Assembly (NCBI GenBank): GCA_037127255.1
Contig: JBANSL010000003.1
Coordinates: 1,490,501-1,554,500, forward strand
Reading direction: 5' to 3'
From: Persicaria tinctoria
Lineage: Eukaryota; Streptophyta; Magnoliopsida; Caryophyllales; Polygonaceae
DNA: 64,000 bases
The translations under genes and the position numbers were made by a program. This document shows, in pieces, positions 49,931-63,290 of this stretch. The notes beneath the pieces were generated by a model. That model was not told the DNA's origin, searched no databases, and was given only the letters and a program-made list of their open reading frames with translations. Each line of letters begins with the position of its first letter. Position 1 is the stretch's first letter.

Positions 49931-50868
49931 TATGGGTTCGTATGGGACGAGGTTAATAAACTGACTAAAATTATAAACAGGGTAAAATTTATAAAATATT
50001 GGTAAAAGTAGTTAAAAATTTAAACAAGAAGATAATCTCCGTATGAGGCGAAAAACAGTTTATTTGTACAAAGTGGAGTTTATTTGGTTGTTATTAGGGG
50101 TATTGTGGTACTTTCAAATCAAATAGGATAAAAGGAAAGGGGTAAAAATGTCTTTTGGAAAATAAACACCTAAAAAAAACACCATTTTGGAGATTTTTTT
50201 AACTCCTTTTTTAAACACTTTTTTCATGTTTATTGCCCCCCATACAACCATTTTAACTGTTTATAAAATAAATACATATTTCTACTTAATTTTTACATGT
50301 TTATTTGCACACCCATACACAGTGGCGCGCGGAGCTAGGGGGTGCTCGACCACCCCCCAACCCGGAAAAAATATACAAAAATAAATAAATTTTTTTTGCA
50401 TATATTTAGTATTTTTAAGGTAATATAACATCTTTAAATGATATTTGAAATAAGAGTGTTGTCTAGTTCAAGTGGTAAAGGAAGGGAAGAGGGATTCTTG
50501 GGTTCAAATCTCAACTCCTTCACTTTTCATTTGTTTTTTACTATACCATTAATTCTTCTTTATTTCTCTTCATATAAAAATGTCATATTTATGTTTAAAT
50601 TATACATTTAACATTTTCTTTCAATATTGTTTTAAAAATAATTCTTTGTGATTTTTTTCTATATTTTTTATTTATCTTATCTTTTTTTGGTTACTCTCAA
50701 CTATTTAAATACAAAAAAAAAATCATTAAAAAATCAAATTATAGTTTTTTTTTAATATTTTTAAAAAAAATCTTCTTAGTAAATATACACACAAAAAATA
50801 TTTCAACGAAAATTTTTTAGCACCCCTGACAAAAATTCCTGGCTCCGCCATTGCCCATACCCACCCTA
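49931..50868. mobile_element. MITE with TATGGGT.. ends, hosting a nested hAT MITE
   Basis: Left end TATGGGTTCGTATGGGACGA...GTTAATAAAC. The right end on the other strand reads GGGTGGGTATGGGTG...CAAATAAAC. Non-coding ~400 bp without its insert. The target duplication is not clear. Confidence 0.6.
50320..50853. mobile_element. Nested hAT-like element, 534 bp
   Basis: Ends CAGTGGCGCGCGGAGC and, inverted, CCTGGCTCCGCCATTG. Flanking octamers CCCATACA/CCCATACC (50312-50319, 50854-50861). AT-rich interior with no transposase. Confidence 0.8.
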
Positions 50869-52365
50869 TCTATCTATCTATCTATATCTATATATCTATC
50901 TATATACATATACTAAAACCGATGCATAACGTCCTACGTGGCGCGTTGTGGTTGATTCTAGGGGGAAAATCCTACATGGCGCGTTGTGAGTGATTCTAGG
51001 AAAAAAATTAATAAAATAATATGTTATCATAATTTATAGAAAGTTATATAAACCACAATCTATCTATGTATATTTATATTTTAGTTGATTGAAATAAATA
51101 TAAATATAAATTATTTCGTAGTCATACTTACCAAAAATATTAATAGATAAATATGTAGTATTTGATAAGTGATATTTTATTTATATCTAGATTATTTTTT
51201 GGTGGAAAAAGTTATTTATATCAAAATTAATTATTTAATAATTGTTATTTTATTTATATCTATATTATTTTTTGAGACCAAAATAATTTATCAAAATATT
51301 ATATAGCCACAATCCATCCGTGGATATATATTTTAGTAAAGTAACGTAATAAATATATACTATATATTTAATAAAAAACAATATTAAAATATTTAAAAAA
51401 AACAGTTATCAATTAAATTATATGAGATTCAATTAATGGTAGATTAGGAAAAAAAATTACCTTATAAATGTGAATTTTATTTATATTTTGAGATAATCTA
51501 TATAAAAGATATTTGGATTTTTTATAATCCGCCAAACTAATTTTATTTATATTTATATTAATTTTTTGGTAAAAAAATAATTTATATTTATACTAAAACT
51601 GATGCATAACGTCCTATGTGGCGCATTGTGGTTGATTCTAGGGGGAAATCTGTGTGGCGCGTTGGGGTTGATTCTAGGAAAAAAATAATAAAATAATATG
51701 TTATCATATTTATAGAAAGTTATATAAGCCACAATCTATCTATCTATCTATCTATCTATATTTTTTAGTTGACTGACAAAAATATATAGAAATAAAAAAT
51801 ATTTCATAGTCATAATTACCAAAAATATTAATAGATAAATATGTAGTATTTGATAAGTGCTATTTTATTTATATATAGATTATTTTTTGGTGGAAAAAAT
51901 ATTTATATCAAAATTAATTATTTAATAATTGTTATTTTATTTATATCTATATTAATTTTTGAGACCAGAATAATTTATCAAAATATTATGTAGCTGCAGC
52001 CCATTCGTAGATAGATATTTTAGTAAACTAACATAATAAATATATACTATATATTTAATAAAAAATAGTATTAAAATGTTTTAAAAAACAACCATCTATT
52101 AAATTACCTGAGATCCAATTAATGGTAGATTATAAAAAATTTAACTTATAAATTTGAATTTTATTTATATTTTGAAAGAATCTAAATAAAAGATATTTAG
52201 TTTTTTTGTAATCCGTCGAACTAATTTTATTTATATCTAGTATTATTTTTTGGTGAAAAAATAAATTATATTCAGATTATTTTTATTTATTTATTGGAAT
52301 CTATCAAAATTATTTATAATATTGTATTAATGTATTTTTCGTGCACGAGACGGGATCTGCACTAG
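50868..52365 (+). mobile_element. Non-autonomous Helitron with a 680-bp internal tandem duplication
   Basis: The 3' end is a GTGCA...TGCAC hairpin followed by CTAG at 52365 and then T, the Helitron terminus signature. The 5' end (TC within CTAT repeats, ~50868) is approximate. The unit starting TACTAAAACCGATGCATAAC at 50911 recurs at 51591, so two ~680-bp copies run head to tail, both beginning with the CGTCCTA(C/T)GTGGCGC block. No Rep/helicase. It sits where the copy A flank has a (TA)n tract. Confidence 0.7.
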
Positions 52366-52731
52366 TATATATATACAGAGAGAGAGAGCAGGGGGGAACC
52401 ATGCCATGTGAGAAAGCAACTTGAATAATCAAGTACTGGATATGAATGACTTGAATTTCATTTATTGTGTATAGATAGCTATCGATCACTTGCTTTAATT
52501 AAATTAGTTAAATGCCATGATTTAATTCCTACATCTTTGATGGTACCTACTTTAATTAGTAACTTCAAAACTGTCTCCTTAATTAATATAAATGCTCGAT
52601 GCTGACATGTAACTACACTCAATCAATTTTAGCCCCTTGTTTCAATAATTCAAATCCCTTGTGCGCAGGTTCTCTTCATAAGGACATTTTCTAATTGATT
52701 AGTTACATAAATTCAGCTCCTTGGCGAATAA
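52366..52731 (+). promoter_or_regulatory. 5' flank of ABCB copy C
   Basis: Shared with the flanks of A and B, for example TGTGAGAAAGCAA, TGAATTTCATTTATTGTG, GACATGTAACTAC and TTGTGCGCAGGTTCT just upstream of the start. A 5' UTR intron ending at the GCAG near 52668 is possible. Confidence 0.5.
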
Positions 52732-55700
52732 ATGGAAGCCGAAACGACGAATAAATCAACTCCATTGGAGATGGGAAAGAGCAACAAGGAGGAGGAGCTC
52801 AAGTCGACGAATGATCGTCAGTCAGTTCCGTTCTACAAGCTGTTCACTTTCGCCGATAAAACTGACATGATTCTTATGGTGGTTGGCTCAATCTGTGGAG
52901 CAGGAAATGGTGCAGGTATGCCTCTTATGACAGTCTTATTCGGCGAGCTGATTGATGTCTTTGGCCAAAACCAAAACAACTCGAACCTCATCCCCGCCGT
53001 CTCAAAGGTGGCTCTTAAATCCGTCTACTTGGGTATTGGTGTCGCGGTTGCAGCATCTCTTCGTAAGTATCTTGATCTGGCTTAAGATTATAATTTAGAT
53101 GAAACTAGTGTAATACCCGTGCCTTAAAGCCACCGGATTTTGATTTATTTCAAATTGAATATCGTTCTATATATCTATATATAATACTATATTAATATAT
53201 ACTTGTTTAAAACAAAAATAATATGTATAAAGTATTATTTTTTAATTTATAAATTAGTTGGAAAGCGATACAATATAATTTTTTTAAATGATTTAATAAG
53301 GTAAAGTGATAATAAAACTCAAACACACGACCTATTATAATTTGCAATACATATATAATTATTATCATTAGGATAAAACTAAAAAGGAAAATATAAGTTG
53401 TCCTATAATGATTAAAAAAATCATAAGCACGTGATTGTACGAATACTTTTGAAGTTATGTAGATATACATAACTTATTCATTATTTTCATGAGAAAGATA
53501 GCTAGAAAGAGGGAGAAATAAATAGAGAAAATAAAGGTAAGATGGTAAAAAAAAAGTGATATAAGGCGTGTCATCTAAGATGTAAAATAAGTAATGCTTA
53601 TAAGTATTAACTAACTTTTAAAATATGTAAATTGTAAAAAAAAAAAAACTTTTTTGGCTCTAATTTATTTTTATAATTAACTTTTGAAATCGAATATTCA
53701 CAAATTAATTATTTTTACTAACTTTACAAGAAAAATTGTAAGTCTTAAATTATTGAAATTATAATAAGGTACATCTAGGGTGTATAAAATAAATATAGAT
53801 GTAAAATATTCATTTTGGGAATAAGTATTTTTTTCTTTGATATTTGAAGCCAAACACCCAAAATTAATCATAAAAGAGTGTTTATTTATTTATTTTTAAA
53901 TGATAATATATGCAAATTTCACATTTTTTTTCTCCATATTCTTCAATTTTTGTTTGTAGATCTTAAAATGTTATTCTTTGTATTCCAAATAGTCATTTAA
54001 GATGTTTAAAATAAATGTAGTTTATCTCTAAAAATATTTTGTTAAAAATTTATATAGATGTCATGTAGAATGTGCAGAGTGAGTATGGATTTAAAATATT
54101 CATTTTGGATAATTATTTTTCTCAAATTTTGAAGGTTAACAGATGCAAAAATAATTTCTTCTTAAAATTTATGATGTTTTGCTTCTATCTCCAAAAATAT
54201 TTTTTTTAAAATTCAATAAAAATTTAAGATGTCTATATTGTATAATGAATGTAAATTTTAAAAAGAAATATATAATATTATTGATGAATGAAATGTATAA
54301 AGAAAGTCATCATATTAATGAAATAATGATATAAAAGACCACACATAATGATAATATCCAAAATTGTTGTCCGACGGATCAATGTATATAATCTTTTCTA
54401 TGAAAAAATAAAATAAATATATTTGAAATAAATAAATAAAATCGATATAATTAGCATATCAATTTAAATAATCTTCGTATGAAAAATAGAAAACAAATAT
54501 ATGTCAAATAGGAAACAAATAATTTCAGCAATAATATTGACCAATAAGAAAATATCATTTGAATAAAAAATTCAACTTTAATTGTGGGCGTGACACGTCA
54601 GCAAAATGCTAGCAGAGTTAGTAATATTAATAGATTTTTGATGAAAATCTAAAGCAGATGTAGGACCTGTTTGGCACGATAAGAGAATAAGTAGCTTTTT
54701 GAAGTTTGTGGTTTTGATAATATATATTTTTAAATGAAGTAAATATAAGAGTTTTAGTTTATTTTGGAATCGTAGTTTTCAAACAGCTACTCTCTCGAGA
54801 TTTTCGGAGCTTATGTTTTTTTATTCACAAATTTTCATCAACTATCCTAACAACTAGTTTCCCAAAAGAGTATACTAGCTTATTATATACTCCCTCCGTT
54901 AACTGAAACATGTCGCTTTAGAAATTTGCACACTTTTTAAGAAAGTAAATAAAAGCAAACAAAAATACACTTATACCTTAATTATTACTATACGTTTTCA
55001 CTTCATTGAAAACTATAACGAACAAATCCCTAATCATATTCAAGGGTAATTTTGGAAAGTGAACACCAAATATCTAGAACGTACGGCATGTTTTTCTCAA
55101 CAAGATTTTACTCTTAAGACAACATGTTTTTCTTAACGGAGGGAGTATTTAACAAAAATCAATATCCATCAGCTTCAACTATCCCGATGAGGTGATAAGA
55201 TGTGAATGTGATTGATCTTTATTGATTCGTCGACAGAGGTGATTTGTTGGATGGTCACCGGAGAGAGACAGGCTGCAAGGTTACGGAACCTATACTTGAA
55301 AGCAATCATACGACAAGATGTCGCGTTTTTTGACAAGGAGACAAACACAGGAGAAGTTGTTGGACGGATGTCAGGCGACACTGTCCTTATTCAGGATGCC
55401 ATGGGCGAGAAGGTACCGATAAATTGCTTGTTGTTCATCTAAGTTTGCTTCTATTGTGTTTCAAAATCTTACAAAACCGGTTACTGTTGTATTGATCTTA
55501 GGTTGGCAAGTTCATACAGCTAACATCAACATTTATTGGAGGCTTTGTAGTAGGATTCATAAAGGGTTGGCTACTCACCCTTGTCATGCTTTCTTGCATC
55601 CCACTCGTCGTTATTGCTGGGGCATTTATGTCTATTAGGATATCCAAGACATCAACAAGAGGGCAAGCCGCGTATGCAAAGGCATCCAATGTCATAGAAC

Positions 55701-58700
55701 AATCGATAGGCTCCATTAGAACGGTGAGTTTTAGTCGTCGGATGCACTTGGATATATGTTTTTGTATGTTTTGTTGTCTCTTTGGCTTATTTGAGGTGTT
55801 TCACTGGTGAAAACCAACATCTAGGTGGTGTCCTTCACTGGTGAAAAGCACGCTGTGTCCGAGTACAAAAAGGCTAATGTAGAGGCCTACAAGTTGAGTG
55901 TTCATGAAGGATTGGCTTCTGGATTAGGCCTTGGGTCTGTTTTCTTTGTCATGTTTGGAATTTATGCATTGGCTATATGGTTTGGCTCGAAAATGAGCAT
56001 CGAAAAAGGATACTCCGGGGGTGCTGTTATGAATGTGATCTTCGCCGTCTTCACTGGATCCAAGTGAGCTAAATTTCACAGTGTCAATCTCCTTAGGAAT
56101 GATGAATCGACAACCCTTTTTCATATATGTAACAATGTATTGATTTTTCTCTATTATAGGTCACTTGGGCAAGTGTCCCCTTGTCTTAGTGCATTTTCCG
56201 CAGGACAAGCTGCAATATATAAGATGTTCGAAACAATCAATCGAAAACCGGAGATTGATGCATCCAACATGGGTGGGAAAGTACTAGATGACATCCGTGG
56301 TGATATTGAGCTAAGAGATGTCTACTTCAGCTATCCTACTAGACCGGATGAGCAAATATTTCGCGGATTCTCCCTTTCCATCCCTAGCGGAAGGACTATC
56401 GCCTTGGTTGGACAAAGTGGAAGCGGAAAATCAACAGTTGTTAGTCTTATAGAGAGGTTTTATGATCCACAACTTGGTCAAGTCTTCATTGATGGTATCA
56501 ATCTCAAGGACTTCCAACTCAAATGGATTCGGAATAAGATTGGCCTTGTTAGTCAAGAACCTACACTGTTCGCTTCCACAATAAGAGATAACATTGCATA
56601 TGGGAAGGACGGGGCTACAACCGAAGAAATTAAAGTTGCAGTTGAGCTTGCGAATGCTTCCAAATTCGTCGACAAGCTACCTCAGGTTGAACTCTTACTC
56701 TCTTAATCTACATATCTATTGCTCAAGGTACATTATATCGGTGTTTCCCTTAACGTACCTTTTGTTATATATCTTGTAGGGATTAGACACTTTAGTTGGA
56801 GAACATGGAACTCAGCTATCAGGTGGACAAAAGCAAAGGGTTGCGATAGCAAGAGCGATACTAAAGGACCCGAGGATCTTACTTCTCGATGAAGCCACTA
56901 GTGCACTTGATGCGGAATCTGAGAGTATAGTTCAAGAGGCATTGGATAGGGTGATGGCCAATCGAACAACCGTAGTTGTAGCTCATCGTTTGAGCACAGT
57001 GCGAAATGCTGATCAGATCGCGGTTATCCATCAAGGAAAGGTGGTTGAAAAAGGTAAATTTGACATTCATACTTCAATTGTTTCATCAAATCAGATCATA
57101 TAATGTCATATGATTTCAGGAATACCCACTGAATTGCTCAAGGACCCTGAAGGCGCATACTCTCAGCTTATCCGATTACAAGACACAAAAAAAGAGTATG
57201 AACAGGCCGAACTCACTAGATCAATATTCGATCAACGACAATCATCATCATTGCGGTCAATAAGTAGAGTATCATCAGAAAGATTAGGCAGCAGTCGACA
57301 CTCACTATCATTTATATCCGGTGTAGGCCTAGATGTTCCGGAAGTAGGAGTTCAAGGCATTGATTTGCCACATATTGATGAAAGCGAAACTCATCCACAA
57401 GTTTCAGTTAAACGACTTGTCTATCTCAACAAGCCTGAGTTACCTGCATTGCTTCTTGGCGCGGTCTTTGCCATCATCAATGGATGCATATTTCCTTTCT
57501 TTGGGATCATACTTTCCAGTGCAATCACGTCATTCTTCGAGTCATCACCCCAGCTCAGGAAGGACTCTAGATCATGGGCGTTGAAGTTTTTAGCCCTTGG
57601 TGTAGTAGCAATGATAGCTTATCCAGTTCAAACTTACTTCTTCGCTGTGGCGGGTGGTAAGCTCATACAACGGATTAGATCTTTGTGCTTCGAGAAGGTA
57701 CTTTCCATGGAGATTGGATGGTTTGATGAGCCAGAAAACTCAAGTGGTGCCATTGGAGCTAGGCTCTCATCCGATGCAGCAGCTGTTCGCGGTCTAGTAG
57801 GTGACGCGATGGCATTGCTTGTTCAAAATATGGCAACAGCAATTGCTGCTCTACTGATTGCTTTTCTAGCCAATTGGATGTTGGCTTTCATTATGCTTGT
57901 ACTGATACCCCTCATTGGACTCGGTGGTTATGTCCAATTGAAGTTCATAAAAGGATTCAGCTCGGATGCTAAGAAGAAATACGAACATGCAAGCCAAGTT
58001 GCAAATGATGCCGTTGGAAGCATAAGAACTGTGGCTTCCTTTTGTGCCGAAGAGAAAGTAGTCAAGTTATATGAGAGCAAGTGTGAAGGACCGATGAAGG
58101 CAGGCATAAGACTCGGGTTTGTTAGTGGCATAGGGTTCGGAGTGTCCAATGCACTACTCTTCTTGGCATATGGTATTAGTTTCTATGCCGGAGCACAACT
58201 TATTGGACATGGAAAAGCAACCTTTTCTGAGGTTTTTCGAGTAAGCATACGAATCCTTCCTAAGTTTAATATCTTCTTAAAAAACATAGTGTTAATGAAA
58301 CATTGATGATGTTTCTTTTGTAGGTGTTCTTTTCTTTGACCATGGCGGCGATTGGCATTTCCCAATCAAGTTCCATCACCCCAGATAGTAGCAAAGCTAA
58401 GAGTGCAGCTGGTTCCGTATTTGCAATTCTTGATCGTGAATCCAACATAGATGCGAGCAATGAATCAGGGACTACTCTTGAGGAGGTGAAGGGAGAGATT
58501 GAACTTAGGCATGTGAGCTTCAAATACCCCACTAGGCCTGATATTCAGATCTTCCGCGATATCAACTTGGCTATTCGAGCTGGCCAGGTAATCTTAATCC
58601 CATCTTTACGAAAATTGTTTCACTTTCACACAATTTTATTTTGTGATTCGCCTCAACTCAAGATTGTGTCTTTCATTTAGACGATTGCATTGGTTGGAGA

Positions 58701-59408
58701 AAGCGGATGCGGAAAATCAACTGTCATCTCTCTACTACAAAGATTCTACAATCCTGATTCAGGTCATATCACTCTTGATGGAGTTGAAATTCACAACTTC
58801 AAACTTAAGTGGTTGAGACAACAAATGGGCCTTGTTAGCCAAGAGCCTGTCCTATTTAACGAAACCATACGCGCTAACATTGCGTATGGAAAGGGAGGAA
58901 ACGCTAGCGAATCTGAAGTCAAAGCAGCCGCGGAGATGGCAAATGCACACAACTTCATTAGTGCATTGCATCAGGTACCATTTGTTGTTGTTGTTGTTGT
59001 TGTTTTATATTGTTGATCAATTGCCAAATAAACGAATTTTGTTATGTTTTGTAGGGATATGAAACAATAGTAGGTGAACGCGGAACACAATTGTCAGGAG
59101 GACAAAAGCAACGAGTGGCAATTGCGCGCGCCATAGTGAAGAGCCCGAAGATACTGCTATTGGATGAGGCGACTAGTGCATTGGATGTCGAGTCGGAGAG
59201 AGTTGTTCAAGATGCATTGGATCGAATCATGGTGAATCGAACCACAATTGTTGTGGCTCATAGATTGTCAACAATCAAGAATGCGGATGTTATTGCAGTG
59301 GTGAAGAATGGAGTTATTGTAGAGAAGGGAAAGCATGAAACTTTGCTTCGCGTTAAAGATGGTGCATATGCGTCCTTGGTGGCTCTTCACATGAGTGCTT
59401 CCTCGTAA
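52732..59408 (+). CDS. ABCB (MDR/P-glycoprotein) transporter, copy C, complete
   Basis: Ten exons: 52732-53062, 55237-55412, 55502-55723, 55825-56063, 56160-56685, 56780-57053, 57120-58240, 58324-58587, 58681-58974, 59055-59408; 1266 aa. Exon sizes match copy A except exon 1 (-12 bp) and exon 7 (+3 bp); all phases agree. TMD1-NBD1-TMD2-NBD2 with Walker [10 protein letters not shown] (NBD1) and GESGCGKST (NBD2), LSGGQKQ twice, and Walker [13 protein letters not shown] twice. The NBD2 D-loop reads ALDVESE where copy A has ALDAESE. The N-terminus has a single EM unit. Intron 1 is 2.17 kb rather than 0.4 kb because of a Helitron and a MITE. Intact and probably functional. It belongs to the same ABCB4/11/21-like clade as copy A; the substrate is unknown. 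Confidence 0.96.
53105..54634 (-). mobile_element. Non-autonomous Helitron in intron 1 of ABCB copy C
   Basis: On the minus strand it begins TCTATTAATATTACTAACTC (54634 downward) and ends GGGTATTACACTAG at 53105, with an imperfect GC-rich hairpin (CCGTGCCTTAAAGCCACCGG on the plus strand) just before CTAG. It sits exactly between A and T, and the copy A intron gives the empty site GATGAAAA/TTTTGATG with no target duplication. 1530 bp, no Rep/helicase. Confidence 0.85.
54888..55147. mobile_element. Stowaway-like MITE in intron 1 of copy C
   Basis: Inverted ends TACTCCCTCCGTTAACTGAA and, at the right, TTAACGGAGGGAGTA. About 260 bp; absent from the copy A intron. Confidence 0.85.
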
Positions 59409-59478
59409 CTACCGAGTGTGGTCGATTTTTTTTCCTTTGTAAAGCGACTTTGAGATCTCTAATTAAGAAAGGAAAGTT

Positions 59479-59494
59479 AAGTTGTGCCTAACAG

Positions 59495-59531
<37 letters not shown>

Positions 59532-61785
59532 AGAATAGAACTGTATTTTGATTGATGAATGAATGAGTTTCTCAGTACAAATGACCCTTATATACATGTC
59601 ATAACATCACTCCCCTCCTTACAAAGACCTTGCCCACAAGGTCTAATTCATATAAAAAAAAATGAGCTCTGCAACATAGCTTTTGTAGGGTTGGTAGCAG
59701 TTGCTTCCGTACCAAGTAGCCCAAACCCACTCCATTTATACACCACAACTCGATAGGTAGGTAGCTTGGCTTGTTTTGAAGTGCTTCCACTGCCCAACGC
59801 TACACAGCTTCAAACATATACTTGTAGGACATCCAAGCAAGGCGCTCACAATGAAATGTATCTTCTTCTTTCTCAAACATGGAGTATACATGCACCTAGG
59901 CCACAAGAAACAGCTAGGGGCTCCACCCGGATCAAAAACCATAATCAAACTCCTGTCTATGAACGAGGCTACACCTACTCCTAATTCAATAAGGATGACA
60001 ACGACCCTTCATCTGTCAAAAAGCATCAAAATCAATCGGTCTTTGAAGCATTGAAGGTTGAACAGAGCATCAGTAGACAAATTGTACCCAACCTGACCAA
60101 TCGAACCCATGTCGATTACTTCACCTTCACCATTCTCACCATCTAGAACATCAAGGCTACCACCAAGGTCAAAATGGTTATGCTTCCTGACCTATACATT
60201 CCGTCGAACACTTGGTAGGCAGTTTTAGCTTTAATCGAGCTAATTGAAATATCAACACAATCAACTACACAAATCTTCTTGACAGACAATTTCACAAACA
60301 CCTTATATGCACTAGGAATTCCCACAACTACGTTGGTTGCTCTGCCTTCATTCATTTCACAATCTATGAAATGAAGGCTACCCCATTGATCAAAATTCAT
60401 GATTTCTTCAATAGACTTGTGCTCATGTACTGCACCATTATTGATCACAATACGACCCAATTGGATCCCCTTATGCCTAGACATTTGCACAAACATCTTG
60501 TGTACGTGCACTGGAATTCCCAAAATATTCAATTGTTTTCATCATACCATCAACTCACTTAATCTTGATCGATCCAGACAAGACATCAGCCAATTCATTT
60601 GTTCTATTCGATTCAACTGCAACACTTATATCTAAAGGATTGGAAATTACCTCCGGGTGCTCTTTCGGCTCCACGAGACGTTTCTGGCTCATCTCCTCAA
60701 TCGGATTCGCATGGGCTATTTCACCCTGCAGACCGCAGCTAGACATACCCAAAATACTAATCCCTAAATCAAAAATTGTACTCTTCTTCATGAAGAGAGC
60801 CCTATCTATGGATGCAACAATACTAGATGATGTGATTAGGGCCCTACTTAGCTTAGTCATTTCCACAAACAACTTGTGGGCATACTTAGGCCTTGAAATT
60901 TCCGAAAACCCAAAGACCAATTCCATCGTCTTCAGTGTCCAATTCCATAAACACATGACTAGGTTGAAGACTCATCAAGTCCGAATTCATAATTTTGCTA
61001 TCAATTGGACTCGAAACCATATAAGAATTTGAAAACTCGCCATCAGAGAGGCCAGAGAGGCTCGTCATCTCCATCAATTGAATCAGTATCTGAATTCAAC
61101 AAAGGCTTGATATCTTGGTTCTTGTCTGCGATTTCTTCAACCCAAGCCAATTCTGATTCTTCATCAAGAACCCCCTCTTCCATTGAAACTTCTTCTTCTG
61201 TTGATGCCTCAACTTTGCTCCCGCAGGAACCCTTTTGTATTTCTTGAACCGATACTGCCAGCTTGCGAAGGGTCTCTCCTGCCTTCTCTAGTTAATGTTT
61301 GCATTATCTTGAACCTTTTGCGAAGCTGTTACCGGATCTGCTCTTTGTTTCGGAATTCGATTCGGATTTACGTTCTCACCTTGTGTGACGGAAGTGATTT
61401 GCTGGCTCGCCGTAGTGATCACGATTTCTCCCGTTTCTGTTGCCTCGCCTCCAGTGACGAACTTCCTAACGAGATCGGTGAGGGCTTCAAACTTGTGGAT
61501 GGTCTCGACCTGGCGTTTTGCCAATCTTGAATCCCCCAATGCGTTGAAGCGACGAGTTGCAGAATGCTTTGCAACTGAGTTTCGTTTCTGCGCCGCCTCT
61601 CTTCCCTTGCCTGCCACCCGGTGTCGTCCCCCATTGCCGAGAATCTTCAAGCCATTGATACCAATTGTTAAGCCCCTAAGTTGTGCCTAACGTAATGAGA
61701 GAGAGAGAGTTTAGAATAGAACTGTATTTTGATTGATGAATGAGTGAGTTTCTCAGTACAAAGGACCCTATATACATGTCCTAAC
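59479..61785 (-). mobile_element. Non-autonomous LTR retrotransposon (LARD-like) in the copy C 3' flank
   Basis: Short LTRs at 59479-59605 and 61678-61785; they differ mainly in a (GA)n tract (long in the left copy, 59498-59528). Target duplication AAGTT (59474-59478, 61786-61790). Minus orientation: next to the right LTR the minus strand reads ATTGGTATCAATGGC, a Met-tRNA-type primer site, and a purine tract AAGGAGGGGAGTGA abuts the left LTR. Interior 2.07 kb with minus-strand open frames of 120-133 codons (60143-60532, 60555-60956, 61288-61650). The last may be a gag-like remnant; no pol domain. Confidence 0.82.
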
Positions 61786-61790
61786 AAGTT

Positions 61791-61933
61791 CATTTTCAAT
61801 TCATATCACATTGTCTACAAACACAAATGGTCTTTAAATGTGTTGTGATTTTTTAAAGAGAAATAAAATCAATTATTAATAATACTAAAGGAGCAGTCGC
61901 CTACGCCATGTGACTTCTTCTTCTATAATTGCA
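61791..61933. other. 3' flank of copy C, resumed
   Basis: Matches the flanks of A and B (TTCATATCACATTGTC), so the LTR element split the copy C 3' UTR region ~70 bp after the stop. Confidence 0.65.
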
Positions 61934-62173
61934 TACTACCTCTGTTCAGAAATAGATGTCGTTTGACTTTTTGACACGTTTTTTTTAAGGAGCTAAAAAC
62001 TATATAATATATCAATTTTTAGTAATTTTTTAATATAATATAAAAACTTATTAATAATAAGTATCATATTATTAAAAAAAATTATTTAAAAAGTTAATAT
62101 TTTATATAGTTTTTAGCTCATTAAAAAATGTGACAAAAAGTCAAAAGACATTTATTTCTGAACGGAGGTAGTA
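61934..62173. mobile_element. Stowaway-like MITE
   Basis: 240 bp with inverted ends TACTACCTCTGTTCAGAAAT and ATTTCTGAACGGAGGTAGTA. AT-rich hairpin interior. Confidence 0.85.
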
Positions 62174-62179
62174 TACAAT

Positions 62180-63290
62180 TATTTTTTTATTTTTTGATGG
62201 AAAACCACTCCACATTTATTCTGAAATCATAAGCTCTCCAAAAACTAGGGGTGGGCATGGGACGGGACGGGACGAGATTGGAGTAATCCCGCGTCCCGTC
62301 CCTCGTATTTTTTGCGGGACGGGATCGGGACGGGATTAAATTTTTTTTTTCAAATCCCGCCGGGTCTTATCCCTCGCAGGACCGGACGGGATCGGGACGG
62401 GACGGGACTTGTCCCTCTCATAATAATATATAATTGCTTTATATAAAATTGCTTTACAAAAACAAAATCTCAGTCACATAGCCACTGTAATACTATATTA
62501 CATGTTATATTAGACTACATGTTATATTTGATTTTTGTTTTAAACTAATAGCCACTGTAATACTATATATTACATGTTATTTTTTTAGTTAATGCCTCAA
62601 TTTTGTTTGAAAGCCACTGTAATACTATACTGTATTAGACTATTAGGTATTCTATTTGTATATTTGATAATTGATGAACACATTATATATATAATATAAA
62701 TATATTCTTAGATGTTTTTAATAATTTCAATTATATATATAAATATATATAAATTTAATATATATGCGGGACGGGACGGGATTTGCGGGATGAGAACTCT
62801 TCGTCCCGCGTCCCGTCTCGCGTATTTTTTACGGGACGGGATTGAATATTTTTTTTCTAAATCCCACCGGGATCGGGACGGGATGGGATTTGTGCCCACC
62901 CCTACCAAAAACAATGTGAAAAAGAGCCGAAGGTAAATCATCCTCACAAGTTACAAAGTAAGTAAAACTAGGTCTTATCTTAGCTAAAAAGTTTGTTGCT
63001 TGATTCCCATCCCGCTTGACATGGCTCTCCATAAGCATCGCCTAAACTCACGAGCCAGACTGAGAATAGTATGCAGGAGCCTCCCCACCACTCCCCTAAA
63101 CGAAATCTGACGACTACTAACTAGCCGAATCAGTTGCTGACAATCCGACTCGACCACTATGCTATCCATCTCATGCTCCTCCGCCAGCTTTAGCGCTCAG
63201 ACCACATCCTCCAGGTCCGCCACCAGCGCCTCATACCCTTTCTGTATCGACCTAACTACTGCCCATACAAGGGCTCCATCTATATGATGT
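62180..63290 (-). mobile_element. LINE tail (RNase H), minus strand, interrupted by a hAT MITE
   Basis: The T-rich left border is the poly-A of a minus-strand LINE. The minus strand reads LVADLEDVV, ALKLAEEHEMDSIVVESDC, QQLIRLVSSRQISFRGVVG and LLHTILSLAREFRRCLW (63235-63040), an RNase H-like domain with stops. Borders are approximate; duplicated flank resumes by ~63290. Confidence 0.72.
62246..62904. mobile_element. hAT-like element with GGGACGGGAC repeats
   Basis: Perfect 8-bp target duplication CCAAAAAC (62238-62245, 62905-62912). Ends TAGGGGTGGGCA and, inverted, TGTGCCCACCCCTA. The subterminal arms are dense in GGGACGGGA/TCCCGTCCC words; the centre is AT-rich with GCCACTGTAATACTATA repeated about three times. 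659 bp, non-coding. Confidence 0.88.
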
